DNA from: Reyranella sp.
GTDB lineage: Bacteria; Pseudomonadota; Alphaproteobacteria; Reyranellales; Reyranellaceae
Assembly: GCF_017305915.1 (NCBI RefSeq)
Contig: NZ_JAFKJN010000007.1
Location: 124,001 to 188,000, forward strand
Length of the DNA: 64,000 bases
Direction of reading: 5' to 3'
Position 1 is the stretch's first letter. Each line of letters begins with the position of its first letter. Of this stretch, positions 26,649-33,691 are shown one piece after another. Below the pieces are notes generated by a model. The model had not been told where the DNA came from. It worked only from the letters and a program-made list of their open reading frames with translations, and searched no databases. The translations under genes and the position numbers were made by a program.

Positions 26649-27521
26649 TCACGCGGCCAGGCGATCGTCCTGCAGGCCGTCGAGCCGGCGCGCCAGCGCG
26701 TCTGAGATCTTCGTCAGCGGCAGGCGGCATTCGGGCGAGGCGATCAGGCCCTGTCGCCACAGCAGGTACTTGATCGGCATCGGGTTGGCTTCGGCGAACA
26801 GCAGCGGCACCTGCTGCGCGATCGGCGCCCAGGCGGCGCGCGCGCCGTCGATGTCGTTGGCGGCGAAGCGGCGGCCGACCTCAAGGAAGCGTCCGGTCTG
26901 GAGGTGGCTTGCGGCGAGGATGCCGCCGTTGGCGCCGTTGGCCAGCATGGTGAAGTAGAGCGCGTCCTCGCCGGTCAGCACCGAGAAGCCCTTGGGCTTG
27001 CGCGCCAGCAGGTCGAGCGACTGGGCGAGGATGCCGCAGCTGTCCTTGACGCCCACGATGTTGGGCACCTCGGCGAGCTCGAGCAGCGAGTCGTTGGAGA
27101 GGTTCACCGCCGTGCGATAGGGGATATTGTAAATGAAGATCTCGCGGTCGGTCGCCGCGGCGATCGCCTTGAAGTGCGCGATCAGGCCGTCCTGGCTCGG
27201 CCGGTTGTAGTAGGGGCAGACCGAGACGATGCCCTTGAAGGGCAGGCGCTCGAGCCGCTTCAGCGCCTTCACCACCTTGGCCGTGGCATTGCCGCCGACG
27301 CCGACATAGACCGGCACCGTGCCGGCCACGGCGAGCGTGCGCTCGATCAGCGCCTCGGTCTCGGCGTCGTCGAGCGCCGGCTGCTCGCCGGTCGTGCCCA
27401 GCGGGAACAGGGCATCGACGCCGAGCGACACGTAGTGGGCGACCAGGCGCTCGTAGCTCGCGAGGTCGACGGCGCCGTCCTTGAACGGCGTGATCAGGGG
27501 CAGCCAGAGGGTATTGCGCAT
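26649..27521 (-). CDS. Dihydrodipicolinate synthase family protein (class I aldolase)
   Basis: A 290-residue TIM-barrel aldolase of the DapA/NAL family. Substrate-binding GTTGEQPALD is at residues 41-50, the catalytic Tyr is in YNIPYRTAVN near 135, and the Schiff-base Lys is in GVKDSCG near 162. It could make 4-hydroxy-tetrahydrodipicolinate for lysine, but lone copies controlled by a divergent LysR regulator are usually catabolic aldolases acting on pyruvate-derived acids, so I do not assign dapA. The start at 27521 is preferred because the frame upstream runs into the regulator's coding region. Confidence 0.85.
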   Translation of the reverse strand: MRNTLWLPLITPFKDGAVDLASYERLVAHYVSLGVDALFPLGTTGEQPALDDAETEALIERTLAVAGTVPVYVGVGGNATAKVVKALKRLERLPFKGIVSVCPYYNRPSQDGLIAHFKAIAAATDREIFIYNIPYRTAVNLSNDSLLELAEVPNIVGVKDSCGILAQSLDLLARKPKGFSVLTGEDALYFTMLANGANGGILAASHLQTGRFLEVGRRFAANDIDGARAAWAPIAQQVPLLFAEANPMPIKYLLWRQGLIASPECRLPLTKISDALARRLDGLQDDRLAA

Positions 27522-27571
27522 GAAGACAGGATGCGCGCTCTCGGGATATAAGAATATCGAATGTTTTGAAT

Positions 27572-27587
27572 AAAACCGTTCGGTTTT
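27572..27587. promoter_or_regulatory. Palindrome in the aldolase/LysR divergent promoter
   Basis: AAAACCG-TT-CGGTTTT is a perfect inverted repeat ending four bases before the lysR start, in a 70-bp AT-rich gap (ATATAAGAATATCG nearby). It could be the LysR binding site or a hairpin over the ribosome-binding region of the regulator's message. Confidence 0.5.
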
Positions 27588-27591
27588 CCTT

Positions 27592-28431
27592 ATGATCGAT
27601 CTGCTGCGCACTTTTTTGGCCGTCGTCGACAGCGGCGGCGTCACGCCCGCGGCGGCGGGCCTCAACATGAGCCAGGCGGCGGCCAGCCAGCAGATCAAGC
27701 GGCTGGAGGAGCTGCTCGACTGCCGGCTGTTCGAGCGGGTCGGCCGCCGGCTGGTGCTGGCGCCGGCCGGCGAGCGGCTGCTCGCCCAGGCGCAGCGCCT
27801 GGTGATCCAGAGCGAGGAGCTGCTGTCGAGCATGCGCCGGCCGGAGTTCGAGGGGGAGGTGCGCTTCGGCGTGCCCTACGACATCATCGGCAGCTTCGTG
27901 CCCGCCATCCTGCGCCGCTTCGCCCGCGCCCAGCCGCGCGTGCGGGTCAGCCTGGTGTGCGAGGATTCCAAGGTCGTGCGCCAGCAGCTGCGCTCGGGCG
28001 GCGTCGACCTCGCGCTCACCACCGAGACCGACTGCGGCCGCCACGGCGAGACCCTGCGCACCGACCGGCTGGTCTGGGTCGGCGTGCCGGGGGGCGATGC
28101 CCATCTCAAGGATCCGCTGCCGGTGTCGCTCGGGGCGCCGACCTGCGTGTTCCGTCCCGTAGCGATCGAGGCGCTGGGCAAGGCGCGACGCGACTGGCGT
28201 GCGGTTTGCGAGGTGAGCCGCCTCGAGCCGGTGCATGCCGCGATCGAGGCCGGGCTCGCGGTGGCGCCGTTGCTGCGCTCCTCAGTGCCCGAGCGCTTCG
28301 AGATCCTGGGCCGCCACGCCCGCCTGCCGGCGCTGCCGGAGTTCCGCATCAACCTCTATCTGCCGGCCGGCACCGGCCTCGCGGCGCGCGACCTCGCCGA
28401 GCATGTGCGCGCTTCGTTCCTCAGCGCGTGA
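27592..28431 (+). CDS. LysR family transcriptional regulator
   Basis: A 279-residue LysR-type regulator. The winged helix-turn-helix is MIDLLRTFLAVVDSGGVTPA followed by AAGLNMSQAAASQQIKRLEE in residues 1-45, and a periplasmic-binding-like effector domain follows from GEVRFGVPYDIIG near residue 85. LysR proteins usually control the divergent neighbour, here the DHDPS-family aldolase 70 bp away, in response to a pathway metabolite. No other target is apparent. The effector is unknown. Confidence 0.92.
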   Translation: MIDLLRTFLAVVDSGGVTPAAAGLNMSQAAASQQIKRLEELLDCRLFERVGRRLVLAPAGERLLAQAQRLVIQSEELLSSMRRPEFEGEVRFGVPYDIIGSFVPAILRRFARAQPRVRVSLVCEDSKVVRQQLRSGGVDLALTTETDCGRHGETLRTDRLVWVGVPGGDAHLKDPLPVSLGAPTCVFRPVAIEALGKARRDWRAVCEVSRLEPVHAAIEAGLAVAPLLRSSVPERFEILGRHARLPALPEFRINLYLPAGTGLAARDLAEHVRASFLSA

Positions 28432-28554
28432 CCGCCGCCCTTGTCCGATCCTGGTCCGATATCGACGGGCCACGGACGACAAATGATACGAAGCGATGCT
28501 GGCGGTATCGCGCGTGAAACAATTATGTTCGGCGCGGGTTTGTGGAGACCTCGC

Positions 28555-28779
28555 ATGCGGTTCCTGGTCGGGTGGATGGTCAAGCTCGGTGTCCTGGGTC
28601 TTATCTATTTTGGCCTGACGTCGGGCGTGCATATCCAGCTGCCGGAGGAGATCCTCGGCTACAGGGTGCCGGCCTCCGCCCAGCAGTGGGTCGACCGCAA
28701 CGCGCAGATCGGCGAGTACGGCAAGCAGACCCAGGCCGGCTTCAAGACCATCTCCGACAGCTTCGGCGGCAAGAAATAG
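28555..28779 (+). CDS. Small membrane-anchored protein of unknown function
   Basis: A 74-residue hypothetical protein. One membrane helix runs from VGWMVKLGVLGLIYFGLTSG, and the remainder is a polar tail with VPASAQQWVDRN and a Lys-rich end FGGKK, probably outside or inside as one soluble segment. Longer in-frame starts exist upstream (28486 and 28525), but only the ATG at 28555 places the helix near the N-terminus, with GGAGA in front. No family was recognised. Confidence 0.55.
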   Translation: MRFLVGWMVKLGVLGLIYFGLTSGVHIQLPEEILGYRVPASAQQWVDRNAQIGEYGKQTQAGFKTISDSFGGKK

Positions 28780-29140
28780 ACGAGTTTCAAAGCGCCTGAG
28801 GGGGCGTCGTGCGGGCCCGGTGCAGCGCTCTTCGGAGCGCGCCCGGGCCCGTTCCATTTGCCGGACTGTTGCGCCGCCGCCACACCCCGCGTGGCCAAGA
28901 AAGGGCCACGTAACAACCCGCGAATCAGTGCGTTGTGTTGTCGGTGCCGTCGAGCGTGACAGATGGCGCCGGGCCGGCGGCCCTCGCGCGTCACGCGTGG
29001 TTTCCTCCTCCCCGCATCGCGCCGCCGGCCGAGTTGCTTGCGTATCTCGAGTTCCCATAGTCGCCTTTCCGCAACCTGCAAGGCGACGGGGCCGGCGGCC
29101 GGTGCATCTCCCCCTGCACCGCGCCGCCGGACATTTCCGG
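28780..29140. other. Intergenic region with a strong hairpin at 28812-28851
   Basis: CGGGCCCGG (28812-28820) pairs with CCGGGCCCG (28843-28851), and inside it GCGCTC-TTCG-GAGCGC forms a second stem with a stable tetraloop. The T-run after it is poor (TTCC), so it may act as a transcription end signal or repeat. The remaining 290 bases to the PRISE gene contain GC-rich palindromic patches but no gene that I can support. Confidence 0.6.
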
Positions 29141-30232
29141 CTATCGCGGCAACAGCTTCTTGGCCTGCATCTCGGCGATCGCCTTGGCGAACATCGCCTC
29201 GGTATCCATCACCTCGGTGAAGCCGGCCTGCATCAGCTTGATGGTCGAGACCAGCGCCGGCGGCCCCGGCTGGGTGCGACCGTGGCCCATGGTGTAGTCG
29301 GCGTATTCGAACGACAACCCGACGAAGTCCTTGAGCGTGCCCGAGACCAAACCGTGTTCGCGGCGGATCTCGGCCCACTCCGCCTCGCGCGGCCGGATCT
29401 CCCGGTCGAGCGCCAGCGGCACGTGCGCGCCCGCTGCCATGCCGAAAGCCCGGGCGATCGCCGGCCAGACGTTCGGCCAGACGAAGACATCGCCGTTGGT
29501 GACGTTGAAGATCTCGTTCGCCGCTTTGTCTGCTTCGCCCGACCAGGCGATGGCGCGCGCCAGCAGGTCGGCATCGACCGCCTGCGCCACGCGGCCGACG
29601 CCGCCGGGATAGTCGAGCGCGGTCTTGGCCGAACGCCGCATCATCGCCGCATAGACGCCGAGCGCGGGGATGACGTTCATCGCGCTGCCGACCGAATCGC
29701 CCACGATCAGCACCGGCCGCAGGATCGACCAGCGCCAGCCCTTGCCGCGCTGCCGTTCGCGAACGAAGCGTTCCTGGTTCCAGTAGAAGTTCGGCTGCTC
29801 GTGCATCTCCGAGCGGTTCTCGCGCGCCGGCACGGCGAGCGGCCGGACATGCACGCCATAGGCCTTGGTGCCCTGCAATAGCGCCACGTGCCGGAGCTGA
29901 GGGGCGGCTGCTTCGAGCGGCTCGAACAGGTTGCGCAGCATCGCCTCGTTGAGGCGGATCTGCTCGTCCTCGCGCCAGCCCGCGACCAGACCCGGCTGCT
30001 CGTAGAGCGCCGCGTAGACGAGGTGCGTGACGCCTGCGAGGTGCGGCGCGAGGGCCGCGCACGCGGCGGCATCCGCCAGGTCGAGCGGATACCAGCGCGC
30101 GCCATAGGTCTCGTCCGGCTTGCGCCGCGACAGCGCGATCACGTCGCAGCCCTCCTCCGCCGCGAAGTGCTTCAGGCAGGCATAGCCGACCAGGCCGGTC
30201 GCACCGGCGACCAGGACGGTCTTGGGTGTCAC
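29141..30232 (-). CDS. PRISE-type SDR family oxidoreductase
   Basis: A 363-residue NAD(P)-dependent reductase. It opens with VLVAGATGLVGYACLKHF, the TGxxGxxG dinucleotide motif, and carries the motifs of the progesterone 5-beta-reductase/iridoid synthase (PRISE) group: LLQGTKAYGVH, the catalytic NFYWNQERF with its unusual Tyr, and FNVTNGDVFVWPNVWP. Plant relatives reduce enones; bacterial members act on uncharacterised enones. Its start overlaps the end of the Bug receptor gene (ATGA), so a compound captured by that receptor could be its substrate; this is inference. Confidence 0.88.
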   Translation of the reverse strand: MTPKTVLVAGATGLVGYACLKHFAAEEGCDVIALSRRKPDETYGARWYPLDLADAAACAALAPHLAGVTHLVYAALYEQPGLVAGWREDEQIRLNEAMLRNLFEPLEAAAPQLRHVALLQGTKAYGVHVRPLAVPARENRSEMHEQPNFYWNQERFVRERQRGKGWRWSILRPVLIVGDSVGSAMNVIPALGVYAAMMRRSAKTALDYPGGVGRVAQAVDADLLARAIAWSGEADKAANEIFNVTNGDVFVWPNVWPAIARAFGMAAGAHVPLALDREIRPREAEWAEIRREHGLVSGTLKDFVGLSFEYADYTMGHGRTQPGPPALVSTIKLMQAGFTEVMDTEAMFAKAIAEMQAKKLLPR

Positions 30233-31218
30233 TCGACCTTGGCGCCGGACGACTTGATCACCGGCGCGAGCTTCTTCTCGTCAGCCAGGCGATAGGCCGC
30301 CGTGTCCTTCGGGTTCATCCAGAACGAGGTCGCGCCCTGCTGCTCGAAGGCGGTCTTCACCTTCGGGCTCTCGAGCGCCTTCCTGGAGAGCGCGGACAGC
30401 TTCTCGACCATCGCCGGCGGCAGGCCGGCCGGGCCGCAGAGGCCGCCCCACGAGGTGATCTCGAAGCCCGGGATGGTCTCGGCCATGGTCGGGATGTCGG
30501 GCGCCGCGGGATGGCGCTCCTTCGAGGTCACCGCCACGCCGCGCATCTTGCCGCCGCGCATCAGGCCGAGCGGGCCGGGGATGTTGTCCCACATCATGTC
30601 GACCTGGCCTGCGAGCAGGTCCTGGTAGGCCGGCGCGCTGCCCTTGTAGGGCACGTGCAGCAGGCTGACGCCGGTCATCTGCTTGAACATCTCGCCGGTG
30701 ATGTGCGGCGTCGTGCCGGCGCCGGACGAGGCGAAGGAGAGCTTGCCGGGCTGAGCCCTGGCGGCGGCGATCAGCTCCGGCACGGTCTTGATCGGCAGGT
30801 CGAGGCGTACCATCAGCATGTTGGGCACCGACCACAGCATGGCGACGGCGGTGAAGTCCTTCTGCACGTCGAAGGCGAGCTTGGCGTAGAGCGTCGGCGC
30901 GATCGACTGCGAGGCGATGGTGTAGAGCCCGATCGTGTAGCCGTCGGGCGCCGAATGGGCGATCGCATCGGTGCCGACATTGCCGCCCGACCCGGCCTTG
31001 TTCTCGACCACGAACTGCTGGCCGGTCAGCTCGGCGAGCTCGGCGCAGACGATGCGGGAGAGCGTGTCGGTCGGCCCGCCGGGCGGGAAGACGTTGATGT
31101 ATCGCACCGGCCTGTTGGGCCAGTCGTCGGCTGCGCGGGCGATACCGGACGCCAAGAACGGAGCGGCCGCCAGCACAAGCGCGCGGCGGCGGGAAAGCGG
31201 GACTCGAACTCTTGCCAT
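30229..31218 (-). CDS. Bug/TctC family tricarboxylate-type solute receptor
   Basis: A 329-residue periplasmic receptor of the tripartite tricarboxylate transporter family. A Tat-like or Sec signal is seen at the N-terminus (LSRRRALVLAAAPFLAS), then the conserved NRPVRYINVFPPGGPTD and VVENKAGSGGNVG segments, and PHITGEMFKQMTGVSLLHVPY in the ligand cleft. Many such receptors lack linked TctA/TctB genes, as here. The ATG at 31218 was chosen because AGGAGG lies just upstream of it and downstream of the earlier ATG at 31245. The last codons overlap the PRISE gene start. Confidence 0.88.
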   Translation of the reverse strand: MARVRVPLSRRRALVLAAAPFLASGIARAADDWPNRPVRYINVFPPGGPTDTLSRIVCAELAELTGQQFVVENKAGSGGNVGTDAIAHSAPDGYTIGLYTIASQSIAPTLYAKLAFDVQKDFTAVAMLWSVPNMLMVRLDLPIKTVPELIAAARAQPGKLSFASSGAGTTPHITGEMFKQMTGVSLLHVPYKGSAPAYQDLLAGQVDMMWDNIPGPLGLMRGGKMRGVAVTSKERHPAAPDIPTMAETIPGFEITSWGGLCGPAGLPPAMVEKLSALSRKALESPKVKTAFEQQGATSFWMNPKDTAAYRLADEKKLAPVIKSSGAKVE

Positions 31219-31317
31219 TGCCAGACGTTGCCTCCTGTTTTTCATTCGTCATGCACTTTAGCGCACGGGAGGCAGTTGGCTACAGGCTCGATGAACCAGC
31301 CCTCAGTGAACCAGCCC

Positions 31318-31671
31318 TCAATGAGCCAGAGTCGTCATCTTCGGGTCGATCTGTTGCAGCGCCGCGTCGGTGATCTTCTGGACGTGGCCTTCCATGGCGG
31401 CGAAGGGCACTTTGTACTCGGCCTCGCCGCTCAGCCTGGAGGCCGGGTTCATGGCGGTGTCGAAGAAGTAGAAATCGACGTGGATGCGGTTGGTGCGGTC
31501 GCTGTAGGGCTCCATCCACTTCATCTTCAGGTCGACCAGGATCACGCCCTTCATGCCCTTCTGCACGGCCTCGCGGAAGTCGGCACAGCTCTGGGTGTCG
31601 GCGACCGCCGGTCCTGCCACCAGCCACGCCACGAGAATGGAAAAGGCCGCCGCTACCGCAGGACGACTCAT
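31318..31671 (-). CDS. Secreted hypothetical protein
   Basis: A 117-residue exported protein of unknown function. Residues 1-24 are a signal peptide ending in AVA-DTQ. The mature part starts with a single Cys (SCADFREAVQKGMKG), continues with amphipathic strands including VILVDLKMKWMEPY and VDFYFFDTAMNP, and ends KITDAALQQIDPKMTTLAH. No known domain was recognised. It stands 99 bp upstream of the Bug receptor gene on the same strand and may belong to the same unit. Confidence 0.65.
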   Translation of the reverse strand: MSRPAVAAAFSILVAWLVAGPAVADTQSCADFREAVQKGMKGVILVDLKMKWMEPYSDRTNRIHVDFYFFDTAMNPASRLSGEAEYKVPFAAMEGHVQKITDAALQQIDPKMTTLAH

Positions 31672-31802
31672 TCGCTTGATCTCCCCCGACCCTCGAAAAA
31701 ATCATCCGGCGCACCGCAGAGCGATGTCTACCGATAAGGCTGCGCAACCCCTGCACTCGCCATGGGTGTGACGGCGCGCCGAAAGGGGGCTAAGGTTCGC
31801 GC

Positions 31803-32852
31803 ATGGAATTCGGCATGTTCCACGAGTTTCAGCGGCTGCCGGGCGCGTCCGATGCCTCGGCCTTCGCCGACTCGTTCGCCCAGGTCGACGAAGCCGAGCG
31901 GCTGGGCCTCGACGCGATGTGGCTCGCCGAGCTGCATTTCAATCCCGAGCGCTCGGTGCTCGCCTCGCCGCTGATCCTCGCCGCCGCGATCGCCGCGCGC
32001 ACCAAGACCATGAAGATCGGCACGGCGGTGCAGGTGCTGCCGCTCTGCCACCCGCTCAGGCTGGCTGAGGAGGTGGCGACCATCGACCATCTCGCGCAAG
32101 GCCGGCTGATCTTCGGCGTCGGCCGCTCGGGCTTTGCCCATACATACAAGACCTACGGCGTCGACTACGGCGAGAGCCGCGAGCGCTTCGCCGAGACCCT
32201 GGCGATCGTCAAGCGCGCCTTCACCGAGGAGCGCTTCAGCCACAACGGCAAGTACTTCGCCTACGAGAACGTGCGGCTGTCGCCCAAGCCGGTGAGCCGG
32301 CCGTGGCCCGAGATCCGGATCGCCGCCGCGAGCCCCGACACCTACGAGGAAGCGGCCGTGCTCGGCCATCCGATCTTCGTCGCCGCGCGCACCGGCAACC
32401 TCTCGGAACTGTCGCCGCTGGTGAAGACCTATCGCGCGGCGTGGCAGGCGGCGGGCCATCCCGGCAAGGGCGGGGTGTTTCTGCGCGTGCCGGTCTATGT
32501 CGCGCACACCGAGGAGGCGGCGCGCGAGGAGCCCCGGGAGAGCATCCTCCACCTGCTGCGCACCATCGGCAGCCGGCTCGCCGAGACCGCCAACCTCGCG
32601 AGCGCCCGCGCGATCGAGAAGCGCGGCGAGCGCGCCGCCAAGATGCAGTCGATCGAGTACGACGAGGTGCTGCGCGAGCGCATGATCGTCGGCACGCCCG
32701 AGCAGGTGATCGACCGGCTGCGCGAGGTCAAGGAGACGCTGGGCCTCGACGGAATCCTGGCCGAGCTCAACCCCGGCAGCCTGATCCCGCACGAGCGGGT
32801 GATGACGGCGCTGCGCCTGCTCTGCGAACGGGTAATCCCGGCGTTCAAGTAA
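31803..32852 (+). CDS. LLM class flavin-dependent oxidoreductase
   Basis: A 349-residue luciferase-like monooxygenase. Family features are the opening MEFGMFHEFQRLPG, DAMWLAELHFNPERSVLASP, TMKIGTAVQVLPLCHPLRLA, ATIDHLAQGRLIFGVGRSGF, and the C-terminal RMIVGTPEQVIDRLRE. These FMNH2-dependent enzymes oxidise alkanes, sulfonates or aldehydes with a partner flavin reductase, not found next to it. The substrate is unknown. The start follows GGGGGCTAAGG with about the right spacing. Confidence 0.92.
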   Translation: MEFGMFHEFQRLPGASDASAFADSFAQVDEAERLGLDAMWLAELHFNPERSVLASPLILAAAIAARTKTMKIGTAVQVLPLCHPLRLAEEVATIDHLAQGRLIFGVGRSGFAHTYKTYGVDYGESRERFAETLAIVKRAFTEERFSHNGKYFAYENVRLSPKPVSRPWPEIRIAAASPDTYEEAAVLGHPIFVAARTGNLSELSPLVKTYRAAWQAAGHPGKGGVFLRVPVYVAHTEEAAREEPRESILHLLRTIGSRLAETANLASARAIEKRGERAAKMQSIEYDEVLRERMIVGTPEQVIDRLREVKETLGLDGILAELNPGSLIPHERVMTALRLLCERVIPAFK

Positions 32853-32892
32853 GCGCCTTCTGAGGCGCGAGAAGCGCCTTCTGTGGCGCGAG
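32851..32892. repeat. Two copies of a 21-bp direct repeat
   Basis: AAGCGCCTTCTGAGGCGCGAG is followed at once by the same unit with one change (A to T), then the start of a third. Each unit holds the small palindrome GCGCC(T)...(A)GGCGC, so the block may serve as the transcription end of the LLM gene. The region from here to the next repeat at 33088 contains no gene I can support. Confidence 0.6.
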
Positions 32893-33087
32893 AAGCGACC
32901 CCGTCCCAAACCGTCCCACGCGTAGGACGGGGGAAACGCCGATGGCATCGGCATCGGAGCCTCCTCAGTCCAGGAATCCCGGACACCCCCTCCGCGGGAG
33001 GGATGTTTTTTCCTGTGGTGGGCGCGGTGACGGAAGGCGGGCATCGTCATGCGCGCCACACTGCTCTCTCCCGCACGCGACTCCTAA

Positions 33088-33182
33088 TATGGGCAATGGA
33101 TGCGACGAATCCTCAGCAAAGAGGGGGGTCGAAAGCCGGTCCATTGCCCATAATGGACATCGAAGAACAACCCTTATCCACA
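33088..33182 (-). repeat. Dispersed inverted-repeat element with DnaA box, copy 1
   Basis: Read on the minus strand: a perfect DnaA box TGTGGATAA (33182-33174), 23 bases, TGGGCAATGGA (33150-33140), TTTGCTGA in the middle, and the inverted arm CCATTGCCCA ending near 33089. The same order and spacing occur at 53581-53675. The arms are 10-11 bases, separated by about 40. Confidence 0.75.
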
Positions 33183-33240
33183 GCGTCGGGAACACCCTCC
33201 GGGCTCTGCCGTTACACGACGGAGCAACCGGGAGCCTCCA

Positions 33241-33435
33241 ATGCACAAGATCGCTCTCGCGCTCGGCCTCGCGTCCGTCCTCGCCGCCTGCGGTGACCAG
33301 GGCTACGGCCCGACCGATTCCTACAGCGCCCGCTACGGCAGCAACGCCACCGCCTCGACCGCGACCTCCAACAACGGCTCGAGCTCGACCAACGTCGAGG
33401 CGCAGCGGCAGAAGGTCTACAACCAGTACCGCTAG
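33241..33435 (+). CDS. Small putative lipoprotein
   Basis: A 64-residue lipoprotein of unknown function. The signal peptide MHKIALALGLASVLAAC ends in a canonical lipobox (LAAC) with the lipidated Cys at 17. The mature part is Ser/Thr/Asn-rich (NATASTATSNNGSSS) and ends with VEAQRQKVYNQYR. Such short tails occur in entericidin-like and other envelope lipoproteins, but no family was matched. A perfect hairpin follows the stop. Confidence 0.7.
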   Translation: MHKIALALGLASVLAACGDQGYGPTDSYSARYGSNATASTATSNNGSSSTNVEAQRQKVYNQYR

Positions 33436-33436
33436 A

Positions 33437-33476
33437 GCATATTCCGTTCGGCTGGAATCAGCCGAACGGAATATGC
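33437..33476. repeat. Perfect 17-bp inverted repeat after the lipoprotein gene
   Basis: GCATATTCCGTTCGGCT, loop GGAATC, and the exact reverse complement. The arms are unusually AT-balanced for this window and begin two bases after the stop codon. It may end transcription of the lipoprotein gene, though no T-run follows. The GAGCAT...CCGTTCGGC type is seen often between alphaproteobacterial genes. Confidence 0.7.
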
Positions 33477-33516
33477 CTGCTGCAACAACAACGCCCGTGC
33501 GCTCCAGCGCCCGCGC

Positions 33517-33690
33517 TCAGAACACCTTGGTGATCGCGGCGAAGAAGCGGCCCTCGCAGGCGCGGGTGAAGCCGCAGCCGTCGGCCTCGATGGTGGTATC
33601 GGTGTAGGCCAGCGTGAGGTCGAGGCGCCAGAACGAGGTCACCACGCCGATCTGCCAGAACCGGTATTCCTGGCACCCCGCGCGGTGCAC
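33517..33690 (-). pseudogene. C-terminal remnant of a TorF-like outer-membrane porin
   Basis: An open segment ending at TGA (33517-33519) reads EYRFWQIGVVTSFWRLDLTL, then AYTDTTIEADGCGFTRACEG and RFFAAITKVF. Alternating aromatic strands, the YTDT motif, the Cys pair and a terminal Phe match the last strands of the TorF/Gcw_chp porin family. Upstream, the frame meets the end of the large secreted protein, with no start codon or signal peptide. Only about 55 codons remain. Confidence 0.6.
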
Positions 33691-33691
33691 G

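Noticed and set aside
28963..29220. A short Arg-rich plus-strand frame upstream of the PRISE gene
   Set aside because: No start context or similarity; it is composed of GC-rich palindromic patches.
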